A DNA stretch of 64,000 nt from Hyphomicrobium sp. ghe19 (lineage in GTDB: Bacteria > Pseudomonadota > Alphaproteobacteria > Rhizobiales > Hyphomicrobiaceae): NCBI RefSeq assembly GCF_902712875.1, contig NZ_LR743509.1, forward strand, positions 2,246,001 through 2,310,000. The letters are read 5' to 3'. Positions 33,534 through 44,203 of the stretch are shown here, piece after piece. Each line of letters opens with the position of its first letter. Positions within the stretch are counted from its first letter, which is position 1. The position numbers were made by a program, and so were the translations under genes. The notes below the pieces were generated by a model, which was given only the letters and a program-made list of their open reading frames with translations, was not told where the DNA came from and made no database searches.

Positions 33534-34066
33534 CAGAAACTCCAAGCTTCGGCGACGCCCTTATACAGGCGATCCCAAATCTCCGGGCCTTCGCTCATTC
33601 GCTCAGCGGCGATGCGCAGCTCTCGAACGACCTGGTGCAGGAAACGCTTTTGAAGGCCTGGACGCACAAAGACTCGTTCGTGCCCGATTCCAACTTGAAG
33701 GCTTGGCTCTTCACCATCCTTCGCAACACATACTTCACGCATTACCGCAAATCGCAGCGCGAAGAGCTCGACGAAGATCACGCGGCCATGAACGCCAGCG
33801 TTCCCGCCACGCAACTTACCCACCTCGAATTCGACGATATGCAGAAAGCCCTGATGCGATTGACGGCCGATCATCGCGAGGCATTACTGCTGATCACAGC
33901 GGAAGGATTTTCCTATGAAGACGCTGCGAGGGTCTGTGGTTGCGCGGTCGGTACGATGAAGAGCCGCGTCAATCGGGCCCGCAGCCGGTTGCTCGAGGAG
34001 ATGACGGGGCGGCCAGCAAGCGAAGATCACGGCCACGAGCCGTTCAAAACTTCGACCAGTCGCTGA
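33530..34066 (+). CDS. ecfG: EcfG general stress sigma factor
   Basis: A 178-aa ECF sigma factor with region 2 (FAHSLSGDAQLSNDLVQETLLKAW and NLKAWLFTILRNTYFTHYRK, about 20-80) and region 4 (LTADHREALLLITAEGFSYEDAARVCGCAVGTMKSRVNRAR, about 108-150). It directs RNA polymerase to GGAAC-N16/17-CGTT promoters, three exact examples of which are in this window. It starts at GTG 33530, overlapping nepR. Confidence 0.96.
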   Translation: MTETPSFGDALIQAIPNLRAFAHSLSGDAQLSNDLVQETLLKAWTHKDSFVPDSNLKAWLFTILRNTYFTHYRKSQREELDEDHAAMNASVPATQLTHLEFDDMQKALMRLTADHREALLLITAEGFSYEDAARVCGCAVGTMKSRVNRARSRLLEEMTGRPASEDHGHEPFKTSTSR

Positions 34067-34159
34067 GACCACGGCACCCGCGCCCAAAGGGGGCTCGCGC
34101 CGAATAAAAAGACGGAAAACGAGCCTCAACAGCCCGAACTCCTGCTGACTGGGGTGCTG

Positions 34160-34185
34160 GGAACTATTTCTCGGCGCCGGGCGTT
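34160..34185 (+). promoter_or_regulatory. EcfG-type promoter of the poly-HAMP hybrid kinase
   Basis: GGAAC at 34160-34164, a 17-base spacer and CGTT at 34182-34185 match the consensus exactly. The motif is 35 bases before the kinase start codon and just downstream of ecfG, making the kinase a probable direct member of the stress regulon. Confidence 0.82.
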
Positions 34186-34220
34186 GTGTTGGGTTAATTG
34201 CGACGTGAGGGGAGTTGTAT

Positions 34221-37200
34221 ATGTCGGAGCAGATCGTCGCCGTTGGGTCCGACCGCACAACTTCGGGGCCGGGCAGCATTCTGTTCGAGATGCTGCAGAC
34301 ACTTCAAGCGGTTAAAGCTGGCGACTTCAGCGTCCGCATGCGCGGCGATTGGGACGGTCTCCCCGGAAAAATCGCCGACACGGTCAACGACATTATTATT
34401 ACCAACCAGCGCATGGCCAACCAGCTTCAGCGTGTGGGCCAAGTCGTCGGCAAGGACGGTCTGACGAACGAGCGCGTGAGGCTCGGTCTCGCGCATGGCG
34501 CCTGGGGCGAGATGGAGCAGTCGGTCAATTCGCTCATCGATGACCTGCTGCAGCCGACGACCGAAGTGACGCGCACGATCGAAGCCGTGGCGCAGGGCAA
34601 CCTCTTGCAGCCGATGCGTCTCGACGTGGACGGGCGTCCTCTCAGGGGCGAATTCCTGCGTTCGGCGACGATCGTCAATACGATGATCAAGCAGCTCTCG
34701 GTCTTCACATCCGAAGTGACGCGCGTTGCGCGCGAAGTCGGCACGGAAGGCAAGCTCGGAGGACAGGCGCAGATCCGTGAGGTCACCGGCGTCTGGAAAG
34801 ACCTGACGGAGAGCGTCAACTCGATGGCCTCGAACCTGACCGCTCAGGTCCGCAACATTGCAGACGTTACGATCGCGGTCGCGAACGGCGACTTGTCGAA
34901 GAAGATCACGGTCGACGTGCGCGGCGAGATCCTGCAGCTGAAGGAAGCCATCAACACGATGGTCGAGCAGCTTCGCTCGTTCGCGGCCGAGGTGACGCGC
35001 GTTGCGCGCGAGGTCGGCACCGAAGGCCGTCTCGGCGGCCAAGCCGTCGTGCCCGGCGTCGGCGGTACCTGGAAAGACCTCACCGACAACGTCAACCTGC
35101 TCGCCGCAAACCTGACGACACAGGTTCGAAATATCGCCGAAGTGACGACCGCCGTCGCGCGCGGCGACCTTTCGCGCAAGATCACCGTCGACGTCAAAGG
35201 CGAAATTCTCGAACTCAAAAACACCATCAACACGATGGTCGATCAGCTCAACGGCTTTGCTTCGGAAGTGACGCGCGTTGCGCGCGAAGTCGGCACGGAA
35301 GGCCGCCTCGGCGGTCAAGCGACCGTGCCAGGCGTCGCCGGTACGTGGAAGGACCTCACCGACAACGTCAACTCGATGGCCGGCAACCTGACCGGACAGG
35401 TTCGCAATATCGCCGAGGTCGCGACGGCCATCGCGCGTGGCGACTTGTCGAAGAAGATCACCGTCAACGTGTCGGGTGAAATCCGGCAGTTGAAGGAAAC
35501 CATCAATACGATGGTCGACCAGCTCAATGCGTTTGCTTCCGAAGTGACGCGCGTTGCGCGCGAGGTCGGCACCGAAGGCAAGCTCGGCGGACAGGCGCAG
35601 GTGTCGGGCGTCGCCGGTACGTGGAAAGATTTGACCGACAGCGTCAACTCCATGGCTTCGAACCTCACGACGCAGGTTCGAAATATCGCCGAGGTTTCGA
35701 CGGCCATTGCGAGCGGTGACTTGTCGAAGAAGATCGACGTCGACGTTCGCGGCGAGGTGTTGGAACTGAAAGAGACCATCAACACGATGGTCGATCAGCT
35801 CAATGGCTTCGCCTCGGAAGTGACGCGCGTTGCGCGCGAAGTCGGCACCGAAGGCAAACTCGGCGGACAGGCGACCGTACCGGGTGTCGCGGGAACGTGG
35901 AAAGACTTGACCGACAACGTCAACTCGATGGCTGGCAACCTGACGGGTCAGGTTCGCAATATCGCCGAGGTGACGACGGCCGTCGCGCGCGGCGACCTTT
36001 CGCGCAAGATCACCGTCGACGTCAAAGGCGAAATTCTCGAACTCAAGAACACCATCAACACGATGGTCGATCAGCTCAATGCCTTCGCTTCCGAAGTGAC
36101 GCGCGTCGCGCGCGAGGTCGGCACCGAAGGCAAGCTCGGCGGCCAGGCGCAGGTGTCGGGCGTCGCCGGTACGTGGAAGGACCTCACCGACAACGTCAAC
36201 TTCATGGCCGGCAACCTGACGGCACAGGTTCGAAACATCGCGGAAGTGGCGACGGCCATCGCGAGCGGCGACCTTTCGAAAAAAATCACCGTCGACGTGC
36301 GCGGCGAGATTTTGCTGCTCAAAGAAACGTTGAACACGATGGTCGAGCAGCTTCGCTCGTTCGCGGCCGAGGTGACGCGCGTTGCGCGCGAGGTCGGCAC
36401 CGAAGGCCGTCTCGGCGGCCAAGCCGTCGTGCCCGGCGTCGGCGGTACCTGGAAAGACCTCACCGACAACGTCAACCTGCTCGCCGCAAACCTGACGACA
36501 CAGGTTCGAAATATCGCCGAAGTGACGACCGCCGTGGCGCGCGGCGACCTTTCGCGCAAGATCACCGTCGACGTCAAAGGCGAAATTCTCGAACTCAAAA
36601 ATACCATCAACACGATGGTCGATCAGCTCAACGGCTTTGCTTCGGAAGTGACGCGCGTTGCGCGCGAAGTCGGCACGGAAGGCCGCCTCGGCGGTCAAGC
36701 CACAGTGCCCGGCGTCGGCGGCACGTGGAAGGACTTGACCGACACCGTCAACGTCATGGCGGCGAACTTGACGGAGCAGGTTCGCGGCATCGTGAAAGTC
36801 GTGACCGCAGTTGCCAACGGCGACCTCAAGCCGAAGCTGACCGTCAAGTCCAAGGGCGAAGTCGCGGCACTCGCCGAGACGATCAACGACATGACGGACA
36901 CTCTGGCGCTCTTCGCGGATCAGGTGACGACAGTCGCGCGCGAAGTCGGTGTCGAAGGGCGGCTCGGCGGCCAGGCGAACGTTCCGGGCGCCGCTGGTAC
37001 GTGGAAAGATCTCACCGGCAACGTCAACCTGCTTGCAGCAAACCTCACGACGCAGGTTCGCGCGATCGCAGAAGTGACAACGGCAGTGACGAAAGGCGAC
37101 TTGACGCGCTCCATTCAAGTCGACGCGCGCGGCGAGGTGGCCGAGCTCAAAGACTACATCAATACGATGATCGGAAATCTGCGTTTGACCACGCAGCTCA

Positions 37201-39917
37201 ACACCGAACAGGACTGGCTAAACACAAACCTCGCCCGGTTCACGAGCATGCTGCAGGGGCAGCGCGACGTCATCACCGTCGCGAGAAAGCTGCTGTCGGA
37301 GCTTGTGCCCCTGATAAATGCGCATCAGGGCGTGATCTATCAGTTCGATGCTACACGAAGCGAGCTCAAGATTCTCGCGAAGTATGCCGACGATGTGGAC
37401 GTTCGATATCCCGAGAGGCTCGAGCTTGGTTCGAGCCTTATCGGACAATGTGCGATCGAGAAGAAGCGCCGCGTCCTGACGGACATTCCGGAGCCGACGG
37501 CCAGCATCGACGCCGTTGTGTTCAAGGCCCCTCCCCGCAGCGTCATCGTACATCCGATTACGTTCGAAGATCAGATCAAGGCCGTCATTTCGCTGAGCTC
37601 GCTGCAGAATTTCGAACCGGCGCAGCTGATGTTCCTCGAACAGCTATCGGTCAGCATCGGCGTCGTTCTGAATAGTATCGAAGCGACGATGCAAACGGAA
37701 AGCCTGCTCATGCAGTCGCAACAGCTCGCAGCCGAGCTTCAAGACCAGCAGAAGGCGATGCAGAAAACGAACGAGGAGCTGGCGCAGAAGGCCCAGCAGC
37801 TCGCCGAACGCAACGTCGAAGTCGAACGCAAGAACGAAGAAATCGATCAGGCCCGCCGCGCCGTCGAAGAGAAGGCCGCTGAGCTCGCGCTCACTTCGCG
37901 GTACAAATCCGAGTTCCTCGCGAACATGTCTCACGAGCTTCGGACGCCACTCAACAGCATTCTTATTCTTGGGCAGCAACTGACGGACAATCCCGACGGC
38001 AACCTCTCCGACAGGCAGGTCGAGTTCGCGCGGACAATTCATGGCGCCGGCACGGATCTTCTAAATTTGATCAGCGACATTCTCGATCTTTCGAAGATCG
38101 AATCCGGAACGGTGTCGGTCGACGCCGAAGAGATTTCGTTCAACGGCCTGATCGAAGCCGTCGCCCGGCCATTCCGTCACGAGGCGGAACGGCGCGCGCT
38201 CGAATTCCAGGTCATCTTCAACGCCGATCTCGGGAAATCGATTTTTACGGACTCGAAGCGCCTACAGCAGGTTCTGAAGAACCTGCTGTCGAACGCGTTC
38301 AAGTTCACGCGCGAGGGCCACGTTCGGCTGACCGTCAAGCCTGCGACCGGAAAGTGGGGGCCCGATCATCCGATCCTCTCGGCCGCGCAGACCATCGTGG
38401 CGTTCGAGGTGCAAGACTCAGGCATCGGCATTCCTGCCGACAAACAGAAGCTCATCTTTGAAGCGTTTCAACAGGCCGATGCGAGTACGAGCCGAAAATA
38501 CGGCGGTACCGGGCTGGGTCTCGCGATCAGCCGCGAACTCGCCCATCTTCTCGGCGGCGAGATTCAGCTCCGAAGCGAACCCGGAGTGGGCAGCGTGTTC
38601 ACGCTTTATCTGCCGCTACGCTACGCGATGCTGGCGAGCGAGGTTCGGACCAAGCCGGATTCGGTTGCTCCAGTGCCCGTCCCAATGTCACTCGCAGGCC
38701 CGCTGCCGCCACCGATCGAAGACGATCGCGACAACATCGCGGCCGGCGATCAGGTTCTTCTCATTGTCGAGGACGATCCGAACTTTGCGCGGATACTGCT
38801 CGACGCCGCGCACGAGACCGGATTCAAGGGCATCGTTTCTCAACGCGGCATCGATGCCATGACGCTCGCGACCGATTTCAATCCGACCGCCATTTCACTC
38901 GATATCCATCTTCCGGACGTGCTCGGCTGGTCGGTTCTCAGTCAGCTCAAGCACAACCCGCTCACCCGGCACATTCCGGTTCAGGTCCTCACGCTCGACG
39001 ACGATCGTCATCACGGATTGGCGCGCGGCGCATATTCGTTCCTTACGAAGCCATTGCAGACCGAGCAGCTGAAAGCGGCGTTACGAAAGATCGGTACCTT
39101 CTCAGCTTCCAGAACCAAGAAATTGCTGATCATCGAAGACGACGCTTCCGAGCTGTTGAGCGTTTCGGCGCTGCTCGAAGACAATGACGTCGAAATCTTG
39201 ACAGCATCGAGCGGGAATTCCGCCTTCGAAATTCTGAAAAGAGAGAACGTGGACTGCGTCGTTCTCGACCTCAAACTTCCCGACATGTCGGGCTTCGAAA
39301 TCCTCGAACACATGAGCCGTCAAGATGCGATGCGGGATATCCCCGTCATTGTGTTTACCGGACGCGAGCTGTCGAGCGAGGAGAACTTGCAGATCCGGCA
39401 ATACGCCCGTACGATCGTAGTCAAGGGTGTGGAATCCCCCGAGCGTCTTCTCGACGAGACCGCGCTATTCCTGCACCGTGTCGTTACCGAACTTCCGGCC
39501 GAGAAGCAGGAACTATTGTCTCGGCTGCACGATACAGACGACTATCTGATCGGACGCAAGGTTCTTCTGGTTGACGACGATGCGCGAAACATATTCGCGT
39601 TGAGCAGTCTCCTCGAACGTCGCGGTATGGAAGTTCTGACGGCGACAACCGGCTTGGAAGCGATCGAAACCTTGAGCACGACCGATGTTTCGATCGTCTT
39701 GATGGATATCATGATGCCGGAGATGGACGGTTATCAGACGATGCAGAAAATTCGAAGCAGCGAGAAGAACCAGCGATTGCCTATCATCGCGCTCACTGCA
39801 AAGGCAATGAAGGGTGACCGCGAGAAATGTCTCGAAGCCGGCGCATCCGATTATCTCGCGAAGCCTGTCGATACGGAGCAGTTGATTTCCGCGTTGCGCA
39901 TGTGGCTGCACCGTTGA
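34221..39917 (+). CDS. Giant poly-HAMP hybrid histidine kinase with three receivers
   Basis: An 1898-aa soluble protein. Residues about 20-160 are a divergent HAMP-like start, then nine HAMP units of 92 residues (about 165-990), each with [13 protein letters not shown] and [15 protein letters not shown] domain (about 1000-1150, HQGVIYQFD) and coiled coil follow. The HisKA phosphoacceptor is [15 protein letters not shown] (about 1231), the ATPase has NAFKFTREG and GTGLGLAIS, and three receivers end the chain (about 1510-1627, 1632-1750 and 1777-1898; the last has [14 protein letters not shown]). Fungal Nik1-type osmosensors have a similar poly-HAMP layout. Start: ATG at 34221 with GAGGGGAG upstream; a TTG at 34215 is less likely. 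Confidence 0.92.
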   Translation: MSEQIVAVGSDRTTSGPGSILFEMLQTLQAVKAGDFSVRMRGDWDGLPGKIADTVNDIIITNQRMANQLQRVGQVVGKDGLTNERVRLGLAHGAWGEMEQSVNSLIDDLLQPTTEVTRTIEAVAQGNLLQPMRLDVDGRPLRGEFLRSATIVNTMIKQLSVFTSEVTRVAREVGTEGKLGGQAQIREVTGVWKDLTESVNSMASNLTAQVRNIADVTIAVANGDLSKKITVDVRGEILQLKEAINTMVEQLRSFAAEVTRVAREVGTEGRLGGQAVVPGVGGTWKDLTDNVNLLAANLTTQVRNIAEVTTAVARGDLSRKITVDVKGEILELKNTINTMVDQLNGFASEVTRVAREVGTEGRLGGQATVPGVAGTWKDLTDNVNSMAGNLTGQVRNIAEVATAIARGDLSKKITVNVSGEIRQLKETINTMVDQLNAFASEVTRVAREVGTEGKLGGQAQVSGVAGTWKDLTDSVNSMASNLTTQVRNIAEVSTAIASGDLSKKIDVDVRGEVLELKETINTMVDQLNGFASEVTRVAREVGTEGKLGGQATVPGVAGTWKDLTDNVNSMAGNLTGQVRNIAEVTTAVARGDLSRKITVDVKGEILELKNTINTMVDQLNAFASEVTRVAREVGTEGKLGGQAQVSGVAGTWKDLTDNVNFMAGNLTAQVRNIAEVATAIASGDLSKKITVDVRGEILLLKETLNTMVEQLRSFAAEVTRVAREVGTEGRLGGQAVVPGVGGTWKDLTDNVNLLAANLTTQVRNIAEVTTAVARGDLSRKITVDVKGEILELKNTINTMVDQLNGFASEVTRVAREVGTEGRLGGQATVPGVGGTWKDLTDTVNVMAANLTEQVRGIVKVVTAVANGDLKPKLTVKSKGEVAALAETINDMTDTLALFADQVTTVAREVGVEGRLGGQANVPGAAGTWKDLTGNVNLLAANLTTQVRAIAEVTTAVTKGDLTRSIQVDARGEVAELKDYINTMIGNLRLTTQLNTEQDWLNTNLARFTSMLQGQRDVITVARKLLSELVPLINAHQGVIYQFDATRSELKILAKYADDVDVRYPERLELGSSLIGQCAIEKKRRVLTDIPEPTASIDAVVFKAPPRSVIVHPITFEDQIKAVISLSSLQNFEPAQLMFLEQLSVSIGVVLNSIEATMQTESLLMQSQQLAAELQDQQKAMQKTNEELAQKAQQLAERNVEVERKNEEIDQARRAVEEKAAELALTSRYKSEFLANMSHELRTPLNSILILGQQLTDNPDGNLSDRQVEFARTIHGAGTDLLNLISDILDLSKIESGTVSVDAEEISFNGLIEAVARPFRHEAERRALEFQVIFNADLGKSIFTDSKRLQQVLKNLLSNAFKFTREGHVRLTVKPATGKWGPDHPILSAAQTIVAFEVQDSGIGIPADKQKLIFEAFQQADASTSRKYGGTGLGLAISRELAHLLGGEIQLRSEPGVGSVFTLYLPLRYAMLASEVRTKPDSVAPVPVPMSLAGPLPPPIEDDRDNIAAGDQVLLIVEDDPNFARILLDAAHETGFKGIVSQRGIDAMTLATDFNPTAISLDIHLPDVLGWSVLSQLKHNPLTRHIPVQVLTLDDDRHHGLARGAYSFLTKPLQTEQLKAALRKIGTFSASRTKKLLIIEDDASELLSVSALLEDNDVEILTASSGNSAFEILKRENVDCVVLDLKLPDMSGFEILEHMSRQDAMRDIPVIVFTGRELSSEENLQIRQYARTIVVKGVESPERLLDETALFLHRVVTELPAEKQELLSRLHDTDDYLIGRKVLLVDDDARNIFALSSLLERRGMEVLTATTGLEAIETLSTTDVSIVLMDIMMPEMDGYQTMQKIRSSEKNQRLPIIALTAKAMKGDREKCLEAGASDYLAKPVDTEQLISALRMWLHR
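34713..37196 (+). repeat. Nine tandem 276-bp HAMP-coding repeats
   Basis: Units begin at 34713, 34989, 35265, 35541, 35817, 36093, 36369, 36645 and 36921, exactly 276 bases apart. All are in frame in the hybrid kinase. Two blocks, 34953-35320 and 36333-36700, differ at only two positions over 368 bases, while the first and last units are the most diverged. Confidence 0.93.
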
Positions 39918-39927
39918 CGGGGAAACC

Positions 39928-41859
39928 ATGACAGGCGAATCCGCTTCGACAGAACTCGTCAACATTCTTCTCGTCGACGATCAGCCGGGAAAGCTGCTGA
40001 CGTACGAAGCCATTCTGGATGGCCTCGATGCGAACCTCATCAAGGCGACGACCGCGGAAGAAGCGCTGACTGCGCTGCTCAAAACGGACATTGCCGTTAT
40101 CCTGATGGATGTTTGCATGCCGGATCTCGATGGTTTCGAGCTGGCGGCGATGATCCGAGACCACCCGCGGCACGAGAAGACTGCCGTCATTTTCATCTCG
40201 GCTGTTCGCCTTGAAATCGATGACCTGCTCAAAGGTTACCGAACTGGCGCGGTCGATTACGTGTCGGTTCCGGTCGTGCCGGAAATCCTCAAGGCGAAAG
40301 TCCAGATTTTCGTCGAGCTCTTTAGAAAGAGCCGGCAACTCGATACGCTCAACGCCGAGCTGGAGGAGCGCGTGCGCCAACGCGCGCTGCAGCTCGAAGA
40401 ATCCCATGCCCGCCTGCAAGAGAGCGAGGAACGGCTTCGCCTCGCGAGTGAGGCCGCGAACCTCGCGACATTCGAATTCGACCAGAAGGCGCAGACCCTG
40501 CAATGGTCAGCCAATATCTCCGAGGTTCTTCATAGCAACCTGCCGGAACATCAAACCTTCGAGTCGTTTGTTCAATTCGTGCACGAAGACGACCGCGAAA
40601 TGGTCCGCAGCTATGTTCGCACTGCGAATTACGCGGAAACGACCGCCGAATTGGAATTTCGCGTAACGGGTGCGCGCGGCGTTGCATGGATTCTCGCCCG
40701 CGCTCGCGCGTTCAGCACCGGCAACGCCGAGACGCCGCGCGTGCTTGGAACTCTGCTCGACATCACCGATCGCAAGTCCGCCGAGAGCCATCAGCAGCTT
40801 CTCATGGCCGAACTCGATCACAGGGTGAAGAACATCCTCGCCAACGTTGCGGCGATTGCCCGGCTCTCGAGTTCCAACGCGGTTTCTGTCGCATCGTTCG
40901 CGTCGGCGCTCGACGGGCGCATTCATGCGATGTCGGCTGCGCATGATCTTTTGCGGCAGAGCAGCTGGACGGGCGTCGATCTCCACGAACTCGTACAGGG
41001 CGCGCTGGCGCCGTTCCGTTCGCGATCGGACAACGACATCGTCGTCGACGGCGAGCGCGTCCGGCTGACATCGAAGTTCGGTCAGTCCATGGCCCTCGTG
41101 CTGCACGAACTCGTGACGAACGCGGTAAAACACGGAGCGCTTTCGGCGCCCGGCGGAAGGGTTGCCATCAGCTGGTCACGGATCGCGACGCCGGACGGCG
41201 ACAAGATCGGGTTCTCGTGGCGGGAGCGCGGCGGACCGGTTTGCGCCAAACCAGAGCGCAACGGATTTGGGCTCGCGGTCATTCGCAGCGCTGCATCGGA
41301 ATGCGGTGGCGTTGCAGAAATGACTTTCGCGCCGGAAGGTTTTCAATTCGACTTCCAGGGCGAACTGTCGACACGGACACACATGGTGGGGACGCGCCAC
41401 ATCGCGATTGTTCCGAAAGCGCGTGGACCGCTGGTGGCGGCCAACATACCGGCGCCTCATCGCCCCTGTCGCATCCTGCTCGTCGAAGATGAAGCTCTCA
41501 TCGCGATGCAGCTGAAGCTCGATCTCGAGGCGGAAGGTCATACCGTGCTTGGCCCGGTTGGGCGGCTGTCCGACGGCCTCAAGGCCGCGGCCGATTGCAA
41601 TTTCGACATTGCGTTAATCGACATAAATCTCGGTGCGGACAACAGCGCGCCGATCGCTGAAATCCTCGACCGGCGCCGGATCCCGTTTGCTTTCACGACG
41701 GGATACAACGATCTCGTGTTTCTACCGCCTCGGCTGCGGGATTACCCGCATCTGACGAAGCCCTACAATCCGGCCGATGTGAAGGATCTTGTGACCATGC
41801 TTGCACACGGCGCCGAGGAGCGCCGCACCGTCGATAGTGCCTCCAACCAAGTCGCGTAG
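39928..41859 (+). CDS. Receiver-PAS-HWE histidine kinase-receiver hybrid
   Basis: A 643-aa soluble protein. An N-terminal receiver (about 11-125; VILMDVCMPDLDGFE) leads through a coiled coil to a PAS/PAC domain (about 165-285; FEFDQKAQTLQWS, ending LLDITDRKSAE). The HWE kinase core has the phosphoacceptor MAELDHRVKNILANV (about 293), HELVTNAVKHGAL and the family WRE-type SWRERGG. A C-terminal receiver (about 510-630) has ILLVEDEALIAMQL and IALIDINLG. HWE kinases commonly phosphorylate PhyR-like regulators. It starts 10 bases after the poly-HAMP kinase and probably shares its EcfG-driven transcript, forming a relay with it. Confidence 0.9.
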   Translation: MTGESASTELVNILLVDDQPGKLLTYEAILDGLDANLIKATTAEEALTALLKTDIAVILMDVCMPDLDGFELAAMIRDHPRHEKTAVIFISAVRLEIDDLLKGYRTGAVDYVSVPVVPEILKAKVQIFVELFRKSRQLDTLNAELEERVRQRALQLEESHARLQESEERLRLASEAANLATFEFDQKAQTLQWSANISEVLHSNLPEHQTFESFVQFVHEDDREMVRSYVRTANYAETTAELEFRVTGARGVAWILARARAFSTGNAETPRVLGTLLDITDRKSAESHQQLLMAELDHRVKNILANVAAIARLSSSNAVSVASFASALDGRIHAMSAAHDLLRQSSWTGVDLHELVQGALAPFRSRSDNDIVVDGERVRLTSKFGQSMALVLHELVTNAVKHGALSAPGGRVAISWSRIATPDGDKIGFSWRERGGPVCAKPERNGFGLAVIRSAASECGGVAEMTFAPEGFQFDFQGELSTRTHMVGTRHIAIVPKARGPLVAANIPAPHRPCRILLVEDEALIAMQLKLDLEAEGHTVLGPVGRLSDGLKAAADCNFDIALIDINLGADNSAPIAEILDRRRIPFAFTTGYNDLVFLPPRLRDYPHLTKPYNPADVKDLVTMLAHGAEERRTVDSASNQVA

Positions 41860-42283
41860 AGGCTGCGGTCCTCTCCGACTCTCAAGTTGCGATGGTCGCG
41901 GAGCTGGTCTTGGACGGCTCGCGCGCACCATCGTCGAAATGGATAACGGCGCGTTCCTTAAAATCGCTCGTCAAAAGTTAGGTATCCAGTTCAGATTTGG
42001 ATATTGGGCCCGGCCGGAAACCTCCGCCAGCGGAGCTTCTGCCGCCCGGTCGAAGATCGTGCACCATTCCCATACTCGCTCTTGAAATGCCCCTTTGTTC
42101 GCCCGATCTCCTACGAAGCCGTCGCCTTCGTAGAGCATGTTTCGAGCCGGACACCCTGCTTCAAGGCCTGCGGGAATTCATTCGGCGCGCCGGACATCGA
42201 TCCTGCATTGCGCGCCGGAGGCAACCAACGCCGTCGCTTCGGAGTTGTTCCCGTTTGCAAGTTTCACTCCCTAGGGGGACCTG
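41860..42283. other. Intergenic region, nothing recognised
   Basis: A 424-base gap between the HWE hybrid kinase and the GH15 gene. Short overlapping frames here lack ribosome-binding sites and family features. No EcfG motif was found. A GGGGGA ribosome-binding site for the GH15 gene lies at its right end. Confidence 0.45.
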
Positions 42284-44194
42284 ATGACTCTGTCGACTTC
42301 CCTTCCTTATCGCTCGTCACTCGACGTCGCAGCGATTGGCAACGGACGCATCGCTGCGCTCATTGATCAGGGCGCGCGCATCGTCTGGTGGTGTTTTCCG
42401 CGACTGGATGGCGACCCGATCTTCTGCCGGTTGCTTGCCGGTGACGAGGAGAAGGGCTTTTGCGATGTCGTGCTCGAGGGGCAAGTCTCTGCGACATCGT
42501 ATTACATTCGCAACACGAGCATTCTCGAGACGATCCTGATTGCCGAGAATGGCGCAAGCGTCAAAGTGACGGACTTCTGCCCGCGTTTCTGGCGTTACGA
42601 TCGCCCCTTCCATCCTGCACAACTCGTTCGCCGGATCGAGCCGCTAAGAGGACGGCCGCGAATTTCCGTGCGCGTCCGGCCAACGTACAATTACGGGCAG
42701 CCAGTCACCAACTCATCGTACGGATCGAACCACGTTCGCTATCTCTGCGGTTCTTCATCCATTCGTGTCACGACCGATCTTCCCGTATCTTATATCGCGC
42801 ACGAGACATCGTTTTCGCTGACGCATCCCGCGACGCTCGTTATCGGTGCGGACGAGCCGATCGAAAGCTCGATCGATTCCACGTCGCGAGAGTTTCTGGA
42901 ACGCACGCGCGATTTCTGGGTGACGTGGGTGCGCGGGCTGGCCGTCAGCTACGAATGGCAGCCGGAGATCATCCGCGCGGCAATTTCGCTGAAGCTCTGC
43001 ACCTACGAAGAAACGGGCGCGATCACAGCGGCCTTGACGACGTCGATACCGGAAGCGCCGAATACTCCCCGGACGTGGGACTACCGGTTCTGCTGGCTGC
43101 GTGACGCATATTTCGTCATCCGCGCCCTCAATCGTTTGGGCGCCACGCAGTCGATGGAAAACTATCTCGACTACATCACGACCGTTGTCTCCGACACGCA
43201 GAGCCCTTTGAAGCCGGTTTATGGCATCGTTCACAATGATGCCGCTCAAGAGAGTATTGCTCCTCACCTACAGGGCTTTCTCGGCATGGGTCCCGTGCGT
43301 GTCGGCAACCTCGCGTCCGACCAATTGCAGCATGATGCTTACGGCAGCGTCATACTCGGCGTCGCGCAGATGTTCATCGATCAGCGGCTGCCGCGGATGG
43401 GCGACGTCAGCCTTTTTCGCGAGCTTGAATATCTCGGCGAGCATGCCCGCCGTCTCTATTTGGAACCGGATGCAGGCATATGGGAGTATCGCGGCCGGAT
43501 GCGCATTCATACGCATTCGGCGGTGTTGTGCTGGGTCGCTTGCGACCGCTTGGCCCGAATTGCTACGCTTTTGGGATTGGTCGAACGTGCCGTCTACTGG
43601 AAAGAATCCGCCGATAAAATCCGAGCGGAGATTCTGAGCCGGGCATGGAGCGACAAGCGGGGCTCGTTCACAGGCGCGTTCGATCACGAGGAACTCGACG
43701 CCAGCGTCCTGCTGGTGGCCGATCTTGGATTTCTGCCGCCGAGCGATCCCCGGTTCGTCAAGACGGTCAATGCCGTTGGCCGGGAATTGATGCGTAACGG
43801 TTTGATGTTGCGCTATGCGGCCGAGGATGATTTCGGCCTGCCGGAATCGGCGTTTCTCGCCTGCCAGTTCTGGTACATCGACGCGCTCGAATCCGTCGGG
43901 CGCAAAGAAGAAGCGCGCGGACTATTCTGCGAACTTCTCAAGAAGCGCAACGCATTTGGCCTCATGAGCGAAGATCTCAATCCCGCGACGGGGCAACTCT
44001 GGGGCAATCTCCCCCAGACCTATTCCATGGCTGGGATGATCAATTCGGCGATGACATTATCGAAGACGTGGGAAGAGGCTTGGTCGGGGCCGGCGCCAAA
44101 ACACGATGTGACTTCCATCGAACAGGAGCGGACCGGGCGTGAAACTTCCGCCACGGGCCTGCATCTGCCGCGCCGATCGCTGAACGTCAGCTGA
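42284..44194 (+). CDS. Glycoside hydrolase family 15 protein (glucoamylase or trehalase-like)
   Basis: A 636-aa protein with an N-terminal beta-sandwich (about 1-250, VAAIGNGRIAALIDQGARIVWWCFPRLDGDP) and an alpha/alpha-barrel. Catalytic segments are TWDYRFCWLRDAYF (about 268) and the second glutamate in LMSEDLNPATGQLWGNLPQTYSMAGMI (about 562). Bacterial GH15 enzymes of this layout release glucose from starch-like glucans or split trehalose. There is no signal peptide, so it acts in the cytosol. Its placement before the trehalose operon favours a role in trehalose or storage-glucan turnover, but the substrate cannot be fixed. Confidence 0.9.
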   Translation: MTLSTSLPYRSSLDVAAIGNGRIAALIDQGARIVWWCFPRLDGDPIFCRLLAGDEEKGFCDVVLEGQVSATSYYIRNTSILETILIAENGASVKVTDFCPRFWRYDRPFHPAQLVRRIEPLRGRPRISVRVRPTYNYGQPVTNSSYGSNHVRYLCGSSSIRVTTDLPVSYIAHETSFSLTHPATLVIGADEPIESSIDSTSREFLERTRDFWVTWVRGLAVSYEWQPEIIRAAISLKLCTYEETGAITAALTTSIPEAPNTPRTWDYRFCWLRDAYFVIRALNRLGATQSMENYLDYITTVVSDTQSPLKPVYGIVHNDAAQESIAPHLQGFLGMGPVRVGNLASDQLQHDAYGSVILGVAQMFIDQRLPRMGDVSLFRELEYLGEHARRLYLEPDAGIWEYRGRMRIHTHSAVLCWVACDRLARIATLLGLVERAVYWKESADKIRAEILSRAWSDKRGSFTGAFDHEELDASVLLVADLGFLPPSDPRFVKTVNAVGRELMRNGLMLRYAAEDDFGLPESAFLACQFWYIDALESVGRKEEARGLFCELLKKRNAFGLMSEDLNPATGQLWGNLPQTYSMAGMINSAMTLSKTWEEAWSGPAPKHDVTSIEQERTGRETSATGLHLPRRSLNVS

Positions 44195-44203
44195 GCTTCG
44201 ACG

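Noticed and set aside
34194..37118. A 974-codon open frame on the minus strand
   Set aside because: It is antisense to the HAMP repeats. The repeated, high-GC sequence keeps this frame open unit after unit, and the plus-strand frame encodes a clear kinase.
34713..37196. Regular repeats that might be taken for a CRISPR or satellite array
   Set aside because: The units are 276 bp, contiguous, and code in frame for HAMP domains; there are no short repeats with unique spacers.
35897..37675. A 592-codon plus-strand frame rich in Arg and Gln
   Set aside because: It is an alternate frame of the hybrid kinase gene with low-complexity composition and no family features.
41997..42366. Two overlapping plus-strand frames before the GH15 gene
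   Set aside because: They lack ribosome-binding sites and recognisable features and run into the GH15 start.
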